DNA of 64,000 nucleotides, taken from Archangium gephyra (lineage in GTDB: Bacteria; Myxococcota; Myxococcia; Myxococcales; Myxococcaceae). The position numbers were made by a program, and so were the translations under genes. Numbering within the stretch: position 1 is the stretch's first letter; each line of letters starts with the position of its first letter. The stretch covers positions 5,294,501-5,358,500 of the forward strand of contig NZ_CP011509.1 in the NCBI RefSeq assembly GCF_001027285.1, read 5' to 3'. The notes below the pieces were generated by a model. The model did not search any database, was not told the origin of the DNA, and was given only the letters and a program-made list of their open reading frames with translations. Of the stretch, positions 51,811-60,279 are shown in pieces.

Positions 51811-52704
51811 ATGAACGCCATGAACGCCGAGAACAGAATCGACGAGGTGGACGCACAGCCGAGCACCCCGGCCGAGGAGTCGTCGCCCGGGGAGTCCGCT
51901 CCCGAGACGTCCGCCGTTTCCTCCGAGCAGGAGGGGACGGCGGAGGCCTCCGCGTCCGAGACCGCCCAGGCCACCACCCCCGAGCAGCAGGAGGGTGGGG
52001 CGCAGGGCATTGAGCAGCAAGGTGATGCGCAGCCAGAGAGCGCGCAGGCCGCGGTTCCTCCCGAGGGGATGGAAGCCGTGGCGCCGCGCCGCCGGGGGCA
52101 TGTGGCCCCCGCGCACATTCCGCTGGAGCGGATCGACGAGGACACCACCTTCCAGATCCGCCCGGCGGGAGACCTGTCCGCGCTGGCCACGGATCTGGCG
52201 CGGCTGGGACAGCTCTTCCCGGTGGACGTGCGCTTCAAGCCGCCGGACCGCTTCCAGATCATCTCCGGCTTCCGCCGGGTGGCGGCGCTGCGGTTCCTCA
52301 AGAGGGACCGGGTGCTGGCCCGCCTGCACACGGACCTGTCGGACGAGGACGCGCTGCTGATGGCGCTTGCCTCGGCCATCCACGCCTCTCCGGTGGACGC
52401 GGAGGAGCTGGAGGCCCTGAAGGCCAGGCTCGAGGCGGAGGGGCGGCTGACGCCCATCGCCCGGGACATGCTGGACAAGGCGCTGGTGTCGCCCGACGAG
52501 TCGCTGGCCTCCGAGACGGTGGAGGAAGAGGAGGTCGACGCGGACGAGCTGGCCGCCGAGGCCACCCAGCGGCTGGTGGACATCAACCAGGACCTGGCCC
52601 TGCTGGCGGACGTGTTCGCCGACCTGGATGAGACGCGCAAGCAGGAGCTGATCACCCAGCTGCGCTACTCCGCAGACCTCGTGGCCTGGCTGGAGCGCTT
52701 GTGA
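51811..52704 (+). CDS. padC: PadC, ParB-like domain protein
   Basis: A 297-residue protein. An acidic, Glu/Ala/Pro-rich disordered N-terminus (about 1-95) is followed by a ParB-like NTPase domain (about 100-210; [33 protein letters not shown]) and a helical C-terminus. In M. xanthus PadC recruits ParA to the bactofilin scaffold. Identification rests on domain plus gene order. It overlaps pyrE by four bases. Confidence 0.8.
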   Translation: MNAMNAENRIDEVDAQPSTPAEESSPGESAPETSAVSSEQEGTAEASASETAQATTPEQQEGGAQGIEQQGDAQPESAQAAVPPEGMEAVAPRRRGHVAPAHIPLERIDEDTTFQIRPAGDLSALATDLARLGQLFPVDVRFKPPDRFQIISGFRRVAALRFLKRDRVLARLHTDLSDEDALLMALASAIHASPVDAEELEALKARLEAEGRLTPIARDMLDKALVSPDESLASETVEEEEVDADELAAEATQRLVDINQDLALLADVFADLDETRKQELITQLRYSADLVAWLERL

Positions 52705-53270
52705 AGGTGGACGCCCTCGCGCGTGACAGGACCCGCTTGTTGGAGGTGCTCACCGAGCGCTCCTTCGAGCGGCGCAAGGTGGTGCTGTCGTCGGGCAAGG
52801 AGTCGGACTTCTACATCGACTGCAAGCGCACGGCGCTGCTGGCCGAGGGGCATTTCCTGATCGGCCGGTTGATGCTGCAGGCCGTGCAGCGCGAGGCCCC
52901 CGAGGCGGTCGCGGTGGGGGGACTGACGCTGGGCGCGGATCCGCTCGCCTCGGCCGTCAGCCTGACGAGCTACCTGTCGGGCACGCCCCTGCATGCCTTC
53001 ATCGTCCGCAAGGAGCCCAAGGGCCATGGCACCGGCCAGTGGATCGAGGGCATGAAGGCGCTCGCTCCCGGGTCGCCGGTGGCCATCCTGGAGGACGTGG
53101 TGACCACGGGTGCCTCCACGCTCAAGGCAATCGAGCGGGCTCAGCTGGAAGGGCTGCGGGTACTTGGGGCGTTCGCGTTGGTGGATAGACTGGAGGGCGG
53201 ACGCGAGGCGGTCGAGGCCGCCGGACACCGGCTCTTCACCCTGTACACCCGCAAGGACTTCATTCCATGA
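52701..53270 (+). CDS. pyrE: orotate phosphoribosyltransferase
   Basis: PyrE converts orotate and PRPP to orotidine 5'-monophosphate in pyrimidine synthesis. The 189 residues show the PRPP-binding loop [12 protein letters not shown], the N-terminal YIDCKR stretch and the catalytic Lys-containing flexible loop ([10 protein letters not shown]). GTG 52701 overlaps the padC stop. Confidence 0.93.
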   Translation: MKVDALARDRTRLLEVLTERSFERRKVVLSSGKESDFYIDCKRTALLAEGHFLIGRLMLQAVQREAPEAVAVGGLTLGADPLASAVSLTSYLSGTPLHAFIVRKEPKGHGTGQWIEGMKALAPGSPVAILEDVVTTGASTLKAIERAQLEGLRVLGAFALVDRLEGGREAVEAAGHRLFTLYTRKDFIP

Positions 53271-53896
53271 AGATGCAGTTGCGGCTCGGGGCGCTGATGA
53301 TGGCGCTCGCGGGCTGTGTCTCGACGCCTCCCACGCTGGGGGATCCGCCGCCTGGTTTCAAGGACGAGAACCGGGAGCTCAGCTACCAGTCGGTGCTGGA
53401 GAAGTACACGGATCGCGCCGAGCTCTACGCCGGCTTCGACACGGTGATGTTCGCCGCGGCCACGCTGCAGACGCAGGCCTTCCGCGAGGCCCGCGTGCGC
53501 CGCGAGGGTGCCTTCAAGGCCCTGACGCAGGAGCGCGTGCAGGAGATCCTCACGCAGGAGTTCGCGGAGGCGGCCAGGACGCACGAGTTCTTCCTGGGCG
53601 TCCACGTCTTCAACTACCGCTACGAGGACTTCGACCGGCCCTCGTCCATCTGGAACATGGTGATGGTGACGCCCGCGGGTGAGCTGAAGCCCGTGAGCGT
53701 GGAGCGGGTGGGGCGCGCGGACCTGGAGCTGCGCTCCTTCTACCCGTACATGGGCACCTTCTGGGTGGGCTACCGCGTGCGCTTCCCCGCCACCTACCCG
53801 GATGGCAGGCCCGTCATCACCGACGGCATGGGGCACGTGGTGCTGCGCATGGCCTCCTCGCTCGGCAAGGTGGAGATGCGGGTGCACGCGCGCTGA
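53267..53896 (+). CDS. lipoprotein of unknown function
   Basis: A 209-residue lipoprotein with lipobox MALAGC (Cys17). The mature part is mixed alpha/beta with many aromatic residues (YRYEDFDRPSSIWNMV, YPYMGTFWVGYRV). It overlaps pyrE by four bases, so it is co-translated. I do not recognise the family. Confidence 0.6.
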   Translation: MKMQLRLGALMMALAGCVSTPPTLGDPPPGFKDENRELSYQSVLEKYTDRAELYAGFDTVMFAAATLQTQAFREARVRREGAFKALTQERVQEILTQEFAEAARTHEFFLGVHVFNYRYEDFDRPSSIWNMVMVTPAGELKPVSVERVGRADLELRSFYPYMGTFWVGYRVRFPATYPDGRPVITDGMGHVVLRMASSLGKVEMRVHAR

Positions 53897-53911
53897 CGTG
53901 CCCCCGGAGTC

Positions 53912-54508
53912 TCACGTCTGCTCGGGCCGCAGCACCGGCTTGTCCGGCGCGAGCGGCTGCCCGGCCCGCTGGAGCTGATCCATCAGCGCGGCCGGTGAGG
54001 CGTCGCAGGCGAAGGGCTGGGCGCGCGTCTCGGGGATGAAGCCCTCGTCCACCGCGCGCCGCATCATCGCCAGCAGCGGCCCGTAGAAGTCCGCCACGTT
54101 GAGCAGGCCGATGGGCTTGTGGTGGAGGCCGAGCTGGGCCCAGGTGGTGATCTCGAAGAGCTCCTCGAAGGTGCCCACGCCACCGGGCATGGCGATGAAG
54201 GCGTCCGAGAGCTCGGCCATCTTCGCCTTGCGCGTGTGCATGGAGTCCACCAGGTGCAGCTCGGTGAGTCCCTTGTGGGCGCGCTCCCGATCGCTCAGGA
54301 AGAAGTGGGGCAGCACGCCCACCACCTTGCCCCCCTGTGCGAGGGCCGCGTCCGCCATCGCGCCCATCAGCCCCACGCTGGTGCCGCCGTAGACGAGGGT
54401 GAGCCCCCGCCGGGCGATCTCCGTGCCCAGGGCTCGCGCCCCCTCGAGGTACTCCGGCCGGGCTCCCATCCTCGAGCCACAGAAGACACAGACCGACTTC
54501 GGTTCCAT
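53912..54508 (-). CDS. LOG-family protein (cytokinin riboside 5'-monophosphate phosphoribohydrolase type)
   Basis: A 198-residue Rossmann-fold protein with the LOG motif PGGVGTFEE and the Lys/Arg-containing MHTRK stretch. LOG proteins cleave nucleoside 5'-monophosphates to free bases; in bacteria they are often general nucleotide hydrolases. It follows nadB by 22 bases on the same strand. Confidence 0.85.
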   Translation of the reverse strand: MEPKSVCVFCGSRMGARPEYLEGARALGTEIARRGLTLVYGGTSVGLMGAMADAALAQGGKVVGVLPHFFLSDRERAHKGLTELHLVDSMHTRKAKMAELSDAFIAMPGGVGTFEELFEITTWAQLGLHHKPIGLLNVADFYGPLLAMMRRAVDEGFIPETRAQPFACDASPAALMDQLQRAGQPLAPDKPVLRPEQT

Positions 54509-54530
54509 TTCGGGACGCTCCTCCAGGGGC

Positions 54531-56120
54531 TCACAGCTCGCGGCGGACCACGGTGTCGTGCTTCCAGTGGTGCTCGTCCGTGTTGGGGTAGTCCAGCGTG
54601 AAGTGCAGGCCGCGGCTCTCCTTGCGGCGGCTGGCGCAGTCCACGATGAGGCTGGCCACCTCGCAGATGTTGCGCAGCTCGATCACGTCGCGCGTCACCT
54701 TGAAGCGCCAGTAGTAGTCGCGGATCTCCTCGCGCAGCAGCTCCAGCCGGCGCCGCGCCCGCATCAGCCGCTTGTCCGTGCGGACGATGCCCACGTAGTT
54801 CCACATGAGGCGGCGGATCTCATCCCAGTTGTGGGTGACCACGACGCTCTCGTCCGAGGCCACCGCGCTGCCCTCGTCCCACTCGGGAGGCTCCTCCTTG
54901 AGCGGGGAGAGGGAGCGGAGCTCCTCGGCGCAGATGGCGGCGGCACGGTGGCCGAAGACGAGCCCCTCCAGCAGCGAGTTGGAGGCGAGCCGGTTGGCGC
55001 CATGCAGGCCGGTGTGGGCCACCTCGCCGATGGCGTAGAGGCCCGGCACGCTGGTGCGGCCGTACAGGTCCGTCACCACGCCGCCGCACATGTAGTGGGC
55101 CGCGGGCACCACGGGAATGGGCTGCACGGCCATGTCGATGTTGAAGGCCTTGCACGTGGTGTAGATGTTGGGGAAGCGCTCCATGATGAAGGCGCGCCCC
55201 AGGTGCGTCATGTCCAGGAAGACGCTGTCGTCACCGGTGCGCTTGAGCTCCGCGTCGATGGCGCGCGCCACCACGTCGCGCGGGGCCAGCTCGCCCATCC
55301 GGTGGTAGCGGTCCATGAACTGCTGGCCGTTGCGCAGCCGCAGCTTGCCGCCCTCGCCACGCAGCGCCTCGCTGATGAGGAAGCTCTTGGCCTCCGGGTG
55401 GTACAGGCAGGTGGGGTGGAACTGGTAGAACTCCATGTTCGCCACCTCGGCCCCCGCCCGGTACGCCATGGCCACCCCGTCGCCCGTGGCCACGTCCGGG
55501 TTGGAGGTGTAGAGGTACACCTTGCCCGCCCCTCCCGTGGCCAGCACCGTCACCTTCCCGAGGAAGCGCTCGATGCGGCCCTCCGCCGTGAGCGCGTACA
55601 CGCCCAGGCACCGGCCGGGCACGCCCGGGCCCGCCTTCCGATCGAGGATCAGATCGATGGCCGAGGTGTTCTGGAAGAAGGTGATGTTGGGCTGCTCGTC
55701 ACAGGCGTCCATCAGCGCCCGCTGCACCTCGCGCCCGGTGATGTCGCCCGAGTGGATGATGCGGCGCTGGGAGTGGCCGCCCTCGCGCGTCAGATCGAAC
55801 TCGCCCGTGGCCCGCCGGTTGAAGTCCGCCCCCAGCTGCACCAGCTCCCGGATGCGCTCGGGACCCTCGCGCACCGTCACTTCCACCGCGTCCAGGTGGT
55901 TGATGCCGGCCCCCGCCTCCAGGGTGTCCTGGATGTGCTCCTCGAACGTGTCCGTGGGCGACAGCACGCTGGCGATGCCCCCCTGGGCATAGGCCGTGTT
56001 GCCCTCGTGCCTGTCCCGCTTGGTGAGGACCGCGACAGTGCCGTGCCGGGCCGCCTGGAGGGCCAGCGAGAGACCGGCCACACCACCGCCCAAAACCAGG
56101 AAGTCGAACCGATGGGGCAT
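54531..56120 (-). CDS. nadB: L-aspartate oxidase
   Basis: NadB oxidises L-aspartate to iminoaspartate, the first step of NAD synthesis. The 529 residues show the FAD-binding GGGVAGLSLALQAA, the NTAYAQGG stretch, the substrate loop with HPTCL and SEALRGEGG, and the RDVVARAID helix. The C-terminal helical domain is present. nadA and nadC are not in the window. Confidence 0.93.
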   Translation of the reverse strand: MPHRFDFLVLGGGVAGLSLALQAARHGTVAVLTKRDRHEGNTAYAQGGIASVLSPTDTFEEHIQDTLEAGAGINHLDAVEVTVREGPERIRELVQLGADFNRRATGEFDLTREGGHSQRRIIHSGDITGREVQRALMDACDEQPNITFFQNTSAIDLILDRKAGPGVPGRCLGVYALTAEGRIERFLGKVTVLATGGAGKVYLYTSNPDVATGDGVAMAYRAGAEVANMEFYQFHPTCLYHPEAKSFLISEALRGEGGKLRLRNGQQFMDRYHRMGELAPRDVVARAIDAELKRTGDDSVFLDMTHLGRAFIMERFPNIYTTCKAFNIDMAVQPIPVVPAAHYMCGGVVTDLYGRTSVPGLYAIGEVAHTGLHGANRLASNSLLEGLVFGHRAAAICAEELRSLSPLKEEPPEWDEGSAVASDESVVVTHNWDEIRRLMWNYVGIVRTDKRLMRARRRLELLREEIRDYYWRFKVTRDVIELRNICEVASLIVDCASRRKESRGLHFTLDYPNTDEHHWKHDTVVRREL

Positions 56121-56166
56121 GTGTCAGACCCTTAATGGCTGTAAGTGCCGGAAACAAGGCGATTTC

Positions 56167-56195
56167 TTGAGGACTTTCGGCCGGGGATCTAAGGT
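56167..56195 (+). promoter_or_regulatory. sigma-70-like promoter for transglycosylase gene
   Basis: TTGAGG (56167-56172) is 17 bases from TAAGGT (56190-56195), twelve bases before ATG 56208. The -10 matches three of six, but the spacing is ideal and the region is the divergent gap with nadB. Confidence 0.4.
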
Positions 56196-56207
56196 TGGGG
56201 GGCCGAT

Positions 56208-56894
56208 ATGCGAGCCATTTCCTTCCTGCTGCTGCCCGCGCTGCTGCTTGCCCCCCTGGGAGCCCAGGCGGAGGGCATCTACAGGTATGTGGAGAAGGAC
56301 GGGACCATCGTCTACACGAATGTCCCGCCCGGAGGCGCCAAGAAGGCGAGCAAGCTCAAGGGCACCTTCACCGAGGCGCCCGCGCCCACCGCCCCCGTGA
56401 AGGGCCGGTCGCGCACGCCGCAGGAGCTCGAGCCGCACATCGTCAAGGCCGCCGAGCGCTACCGCATCCCCACCGCGCTGGTGCGGGCCATCATGCACAC
56501 GGAGAGCAACTTCAACTCCAATGCCCTGTCCCCCAAGGGCGCCAGCGGGTTGATGCAGCTCATGCCGGCGACGGCCTCGGACATGTACGTGAAGGACATC
56601 TTCGACACCCGGGACAACATCGAGGGGGGGGTGCGCTACCTGCGCGTGCTGGCCAACCTCTTCAACGGGGACATGGTGAAGATGGTGGCCGCGTACAACG
56701 CGGGCCCGGAAGCGGTGCGCAAGTACGGGGGCCAGGTGCCGCCGTACGCGGAGACGCAGGCCTACGTTCGCAAGGTGCTCCAGCTCTACTACCATTATAA
56801 AGAGCGCGAACGGCTCACGAAGGACGAGCCCCGCGAGACGGATTCCGATGGCGACGACGCGCGTGACGGGGCGGGGGCAGAAGAGCCCCGTTGA
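56208..56894 (+). CDS. lytic transglycosylase (SLT domain) with DUF4124 start
   Basis: A 228-residue periplasmic enzyme that cleaves peptidoglycan, with a signal peptide (about 1-22), a DUF4124-like IYRYVEKDGTIVYTN segment, and the SLT domain: catalytic Glu in HTESNFN, GLMQLMPATA, AAYNAGP. It overlaps the next gene by 47 bases. Confidence 0.9.
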   Translation: MRAISFLLLPALLLAPLGAQAEGIYRYVEKDGTIVYTNVPPGGAKKASKLKGTFTEAPAPTAPVKGRSRTPQELEPHIVKAAERYRIPTALVRAIMHTESNFNSNALSPKGASGLMQLMPATASDMYVKDIFDTRDNIEGGVRYLRVLANLFNGDMVKMVAAYNAGPEAVRKYGGQVPPYAETQAYVRKVLQLYYHYKERERLTKDEPRETDSDGDDARDGAGAEEPR

Positions 56895-58359
56895 CGAGGA
56901 GTTCCTCAAGCAGCTCTATCAGGGCGGGGAGTTGCTGGCGCAGGGCCGCGTGCCCGAGGCGCGCCAACTGCTCGAGCGGGCCCACCAGCTCCAACCCCGC
57001 AACGAGAAGGGCCGCAACCTGCTCGGGCTGGCCTACTTCAAGCTGGGCCTGTTCGACCGGGCGGCGGAGATCTACGAGGCGCTGGTGCGCGACAACCCGG
57101 TGGACGCCACGCTGCGCGTCAACCTGGGGCTGGTGTACCTGAAGACGAACGCCCTGCAGCGCGCGATGCGTGAGTTCGAGGCCGCGACGGATCTGCAGCC
57201 CGATCACCAGAAGGCCCACAACTACCTGGGGCTGGCCCTGGCACAGGCCGGGGAGTACGGCCGCGCCCGCGAGCACTTCGTCAAGGCGGGCAGCGAGGTG
57301 ATGGCGGAGAAGATGGCCAAGGCCATCGCGGGGGAGAAGTTCGCCCGGCCCTCCAGGTCCATGCCCGTCCTTCCCCGGGAGCCCACGCCCGCCCCGCGTC
57401 CGATGGCTCCCGTGGAGGGCCAGTGGGGCACGCAGTTCGGTCTGGACGAGACGCCCCCCGCGCCCAGGCCCGCGCAGGAGGAGGAGCCGGAGGAGCTGCG
57501 GTTCGCCGAGGACGAAGGGCCCGGTGCCCTCTCCGGGAGCCCGGCGGACGCGGCCGGAGCGGAGGAGGAGCGGACCCCGGCGGACAACGTCGAGGCGGAG
57601 ATGGGCGCGGCCCTCGCGGAGACGTCCCAGGCGGAGACGCCGGGCGAGCCGCTGCCGCAGTCGTTGGATGAGGCCGTTCCCGAGCTGCCCTCGAGGGTCG
57701 CGGCCTTCCGGCCGGGCGCGGACGTGCCGCTGCTGGCGGAGCTGGTGCCCGCGCTGGCGTTGGCGGGGGCGAGCCAGGCCCAGCCCTTCCGGGTGGGCAA
57801 CGGCAGCTTCGCCGCGCGCGTGGAGGGCGAGCTGCTCACTCGGCTGGAGGGGCTGGTGGCCTATACCGGGCAGATCCACTTCCAGCCGGAGGTGAAGCGC
57901 TTCCGGGGCCGGCCCACGGACGAGCCCTTCGGCGATGGCGCGGGCCGCTTCGTGCGCGCCAGCGGCCAGGGCGTGCTCTTCCTCGAGCCGGCCGCGTCGC
58001 GCTCCTTCCTGGCGGTGGACCTGGGGGACGTGGGCGCCTACGTGCGCGAGGAGTGCGTCTTCGCCTTCGAGGAGGCGGTGGCCTTCGACAATGGCAAGGT
58101 GCCCTCGGAGGTGGCGCCGGACCTCGAGCTGGTGCACCTGCGCGGGCAGGGCAGGGTGGTGCTGAGCCTGGGCGGGACGCTGCGCTCGGTGCCCGTCGCC
58201 GAGGAGACGCCCGTGACGGTCCCCCTGTCCCACCTGGTGGGCTGGCAGGGCAAGGTGACGCCCCGCGTGGTGCCGCTGCCGGGGGAGGAGGCCGCTCCCC
58301 GTGTCGCCGTGGAACTGAGCGGTGAAGGATTTGCCCTCATTGTCCTGCCAGTCCGGTAG
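56848..58359 (+). CDS. TPR protein with C-terminal AIM24 domain
   Basis: A 503-residue protein. N-terminal TPR repeats span about 20-150, then an acidic, Pro-rich linker (about 160-285). The C-terminal AIM24 domain (about 300-500; FRVGNGSFAARVEGELLTRLEGLVAY, then FLAVDLGDVGAYVREECVFAFEE) is of the TerD-independent, mitochondrial-biogenesis-type family. AIM24 function in bacteria is poorly known. ATG 56848 overlaps the previous gene by 47 bases; a later start would lose little. Confidence 0.72.
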   Translation: MATTRVTGRGQKSPVDEEFLKQLYQGGELLAQGRVPEARQLLERAHQLQPRNEKGRNLLGLAYFKLGLFDRAAEIYEALVRDNPVDATLRVNLGLVYLKTNALQRAMREFEAATDLQPDHQKAHNYLGLALAQAGEYGRAREHFVKAGSEVMAEKMAKAIAGEKFARPSRSMPVLPREPTPAPRPMAPVEGQWGTQFGLDETPPAPRPAQEEEPEELRFAEDEGPGALSGSPADAAGAEEERTPADNVEAEMGAALAETSQAETPGEPLPQSLDEAVPELPSRVAAFRPGADVPLLAELVPALALAGASQAQPFRVGNGSFAARVEGELLTRLEGLVAYTGQIHFQPEVKRFRGRPTDEPFGDGAGRFVRASGQGVLFLEPAASRSFLAVDLGDVGAYVREECVFAFEEAVAFDNGKVPSEVAPDLELVHLRGQGRVVLSLGGTLRSVPVAEETPVTVPLSHLVGWQGKVTPRVVPLPGEEAAPRVAVELSGEGFALIVLPVR

Positions 58360-58370
58360 AAGGCCCCGAC

Positions 58371-59060
58371 ATGGATCGAGCTGAGCGTGCGTTGCGGAAG
58401 AAGCAGAAGAAGGAGGAGCGGGCGCGGCGACGGGCGGCGCGTCAGCCGAGCGTGCTCGTCCAGGAGTTCTGGAACCTCCCCAACATCCTGACGTTGGGCC
58501 GCATCTTCCTCATCCCCGTCTTCGTCTGGCTCACCTACGACGCGGATCCGCTCTCCTCGCTGCTGGCGGCCGCGGTGTTCGCCGTGGCCTCCATCACCGA
58601 CGTGGTGGACGGCTACCTGGCGCGCCGCTGGAACCTCATCACCGTGGTGGGCAAGTTCATGGATCCGCTGGCCGACAAGCTCATCGCCATGGCGGCCCTG
58701 GTGATGATGGTGCGGCTGGGGCGCATCTCCGCCTGGGTCGTCATCGTGCTGCTGGCGCGCGAGTTCATCGTCAGCGGCTTGCGCACCATCGCGGCGAGCG
58801 AGGGCATGGTCATCGCCGCCGGGCAGGAGGGCAAGTGGAAGACCTCGCTGCAGCTGGTGGGCATCATCTCACTGTGCGTGCACTACGAGCACATCATCGA
58901 CGTGGGCTTCTACGCGGCGCCCGTGGACTTCAACAAGGTGGGCCAGTTGTTGGTCTACTTGTCGGGGGCGTTCTCGGTGTGGAGCGCCGTCGTGTACTTC
59001 CGCGCCTTCCTCTCCATGCTGGCCAGACGGGGGAGCGGAGCGGACGCACAGAAGGCTTGA
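58371..59060 (+). CDS. pgsA: CDP-diacylglycerol-glycerol-3-phosphate 3-phosphatidyltransferase
   Basis: A 229-residue inner-membrane enzyme that makes phosphatidylglycerol phosphate. The CDP-alcohol phosphotransferase motif D-x2-DG-x2-AR-x8-G-x3-D-x3-D is complete in DVVDGYLARR and GKFMDPLAD. Its N-terminus is unusually basic (about 24 residues). Its stop lies within the -35 of the tRNA promoter. Confidence 0.88.
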   Translation: MDRAERALRKKQKKEERARRRAARQPSVLVQEFWNLPNILTLGRIFLIPVFVWLTYDADPLSSLLAAAVFAVASITDVVDGYLARRWNLITVVGKFMDPLADKLIAMAALVMMVRLGRISAWVVIVLLAREFIVSGLRTIAASEGMVIAAGQEGKWKTSLQLVGIISLCVHYEHIIDVGFYAAPVDFNKVGQLLVYLSGAFSVWSAVVYFRAFLSMLARRGSGADAQKA

Positions 59061-59085
59061 CGCACCTGGGACCGGATTGTATATC
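59057..59085 (+). promoter_or_regulatory. promoter of the tRNA-Gly pair
   Basis: TTGACG (59057-59062) lies 17 bases from TATATC (59080-59085). The -35 overlaps the stop codon of pgsA. The GC-rich discriminator (CCCCCCTCGC) after the -10 is typical of stringently controlled stable-RNA promoters. Transcription would begin about 50 bases before the first tRNA. Confidence 0.7.
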
Positions 59086-59143
59086 CCCCCTCGCTTTCGA
59101 CGTCGCCGCGAGGCAACGCCGGGGGCAATCAGGAGCGAGTGAC

Positions 59144-59218
59144 GCGGGAATAGCTCAGCGGTAGAGCATCGCCTTGCCAAGGCGAGGGTCGAGGGTTCAA
59201 ATCCCTTTTCCCGCTCCA
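59144..59218 (+). tRNA. tRNA-Gly (anticodon GCC), copy 1
   Basis: A complete cloverleaf: acceptor GCGGGAA/TTCCCGC, D arm, anticodon stem CGCCT/AGGCG around TTGCCAA (anticodon GCC), T arm GGGTTCAAATCCC, discriminator T and encoded CCA at 59216-59218. Confidence 0.96.
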
Positions 59219-59231
59219 CCACTCCTCTGAT

Positions 59232-59306
59232 GCGGGAATAGCTCAGCGGTAGAGCATCGCCTTGCCAAGGCGAGGGTCGAGGGTTCAAATCCCTTTTCCC
59301 GCTCCA
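59232..59306 (+). tRNA. tRNA-Gly (anticodon GCC), copy 2
   Basis: A tandem duplicate, 88 bases downstream, with the same 75-base sequence including CCA (59304-59306). Both share the promoter at 59057 and the terminator at 59312. Confidence 0.96.
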
Positions 59307-59311
59307 CAAAG

Positions 59312-59348
59312 AAGGCCTCCTGGGAAGCCAGGAGGCCTTTGTTGTTTT
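59312..59348 (+). terminator. Rho-independent terminator after tRNA-Gly pair
   Basis: A perfect 12-bp stem (59312-59323 with 59328-59339) closes a GAAG tetraloop and is followed by TGTTGTTTT. It is the clearest intrinsic terminator in the window. Confidence 0.88.
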
Positions 59349-59358
59349 CAGCCCTGGT

Positions 59359-59387
59359 TTGACGAGGCCCCACCCTTTGCCTAGGGT
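59359..59387 (+). promoter_or_regulatory. promoter for polysaccharide export operon
   Basis: TTGACG (59359-59364) lies 17 bases from TAGGGT (59382-59387), giving a leader of about 105 bases before ATG 59500. Confidence 0.5.
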
Positions 59388-59434
59388 GCGCCGCCTCGGG
59401 CGGTTCGCCCCCGGGAAGCAGGGCGGCCAGCCAT

Positions 59435-59463
59435 ACGGAACGGGAATCCGTGGGGGCCGTTCC
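59435..59463 (+). promoter_or_regulatory. mutually exclusive leader hairpins
   Basis: Hairpin A pairs ACGGA (59435-59439) with TCCGT (59447-59451). Hairpin B pairs GGAACGG (59437-59443) with CCGTTCC (59457-59463). They share bases, so only one can form, and a pyrimidine-rich run follows. An attenuation or translational switch is possible. Confidence 0.35.
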
Positions 59464-59499
59464 CCTCCCCCCCTTCCCATGCTGTATGGATAGCGCCGC

Positions 59500-60279
59500 A
59501 TGTTTCGCAACCTCCGAGAGCTCTACCAGTACCGGGGCCTCCTGCTGAGCCTGACGCAGCGCGAGCTCAAGGCGCGCTACCGCAATTCGGTGCTCGGGTT
59601 CCTCTGGACGTTCCTCAACCCGATGCTGCAGATGGCCGTCTACACGCTCCTCTTCTCCGTCTACATGCGGCAGAAGATGGAGGCGTACACGTACTTCGTC
59701 TTCGTGGGGCTGCTGCCGTGGATCTGGTTCTCCAGCTCCCTGGGCGCCGGGGCCAGCGCCATCAGTGATCGGCGGGATCTGCTCACCAAGGTGCGCTTCC
59801 CAGCCCAGGTGCTGCCCGCCTCGGTGGTGACCACCAACCTCATCAACTTCCTGCTGTCCCTGCCGTTGATGATGGTGCTGGGGGTGTTCTTCGGCCGCTA
59901 CCCCTCCTGGCACGTGGTGGCGTTCCCCGCGGTGGTGGTGACGCAGCTGTGCGTGACGCTGGCGCTCGCGTACCTGATCTCCTCGCTCAACGTCACCTTC
60001 CGGGACCTGCAGCAGATCGTCACCAACCTGCTGACGCTCTGGTTCTTCGTCACCCCCATCTTCTACCAGTCGTCCACCATCCCCGAGCGCTTCCGCACGC
60101 TGGCCGTGATGGCCAACCCCATGGCGGTGATGGTCACCTCCTACCAGGCCATCTTCTATGAGCAGCGGCTGCCGGATCCGGCGCCCCTGCTGATGTGGAT
60201 GGCCATCTCCTTCGGTCTGCTCTGGGTCGCGTCCGAGATCTTCGAGCGCCGCCGCGAGGAGTTCGCGGAGTTCATCTGA
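59500..60279 (+). CDS. polysaccharide ABC transporter permease (Wzm type)
   Basis: A 259-residue ABC-2-type permease with six membrane helices and the family's N-terminal QRELKARYRNSVLGFLW. It exports O-antigen or another polysaccharide across the inner membrane with the next gene's ATPase. TGATG overlap links the two. Confidence 0.88.
   Translation: MFRNLRELYQYRGLLLSLTQRELKARYRNSVLGFLWTFLNPMLQMAVYTLLFSVYMRQKMEAYTYFVFVGLLPWIWFSSSLGAGASAISDRRDLLTKVRFPAQVLPASVVTTNLINFLLSLPLMMVLGVFFGRYPSWHVVAFPAVVVTQLCVTLALAYLISSLNVTFRDLQQIVTNLLTLWFFVTPIFYQSSTIPERFRTLAVMANPMAVMVTSYQAIFYEQRLPDPAPLLMWMAISFGLLWVASEIFERRREEFAEFI

Noticed and set aside
54399-56135. 578-codon plus-strand frame opposite nadB and the LOG gene
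   Set aside because: It is antisense to two well-supported genes and shows only GC-bias composition.
59144-59306. The tRNA-Gly pair as a CRISPR-like or mobile repeat
   Set aside because: The repeats fold as complete tRNAs with CCA ends, so the repetition is gene duplication.
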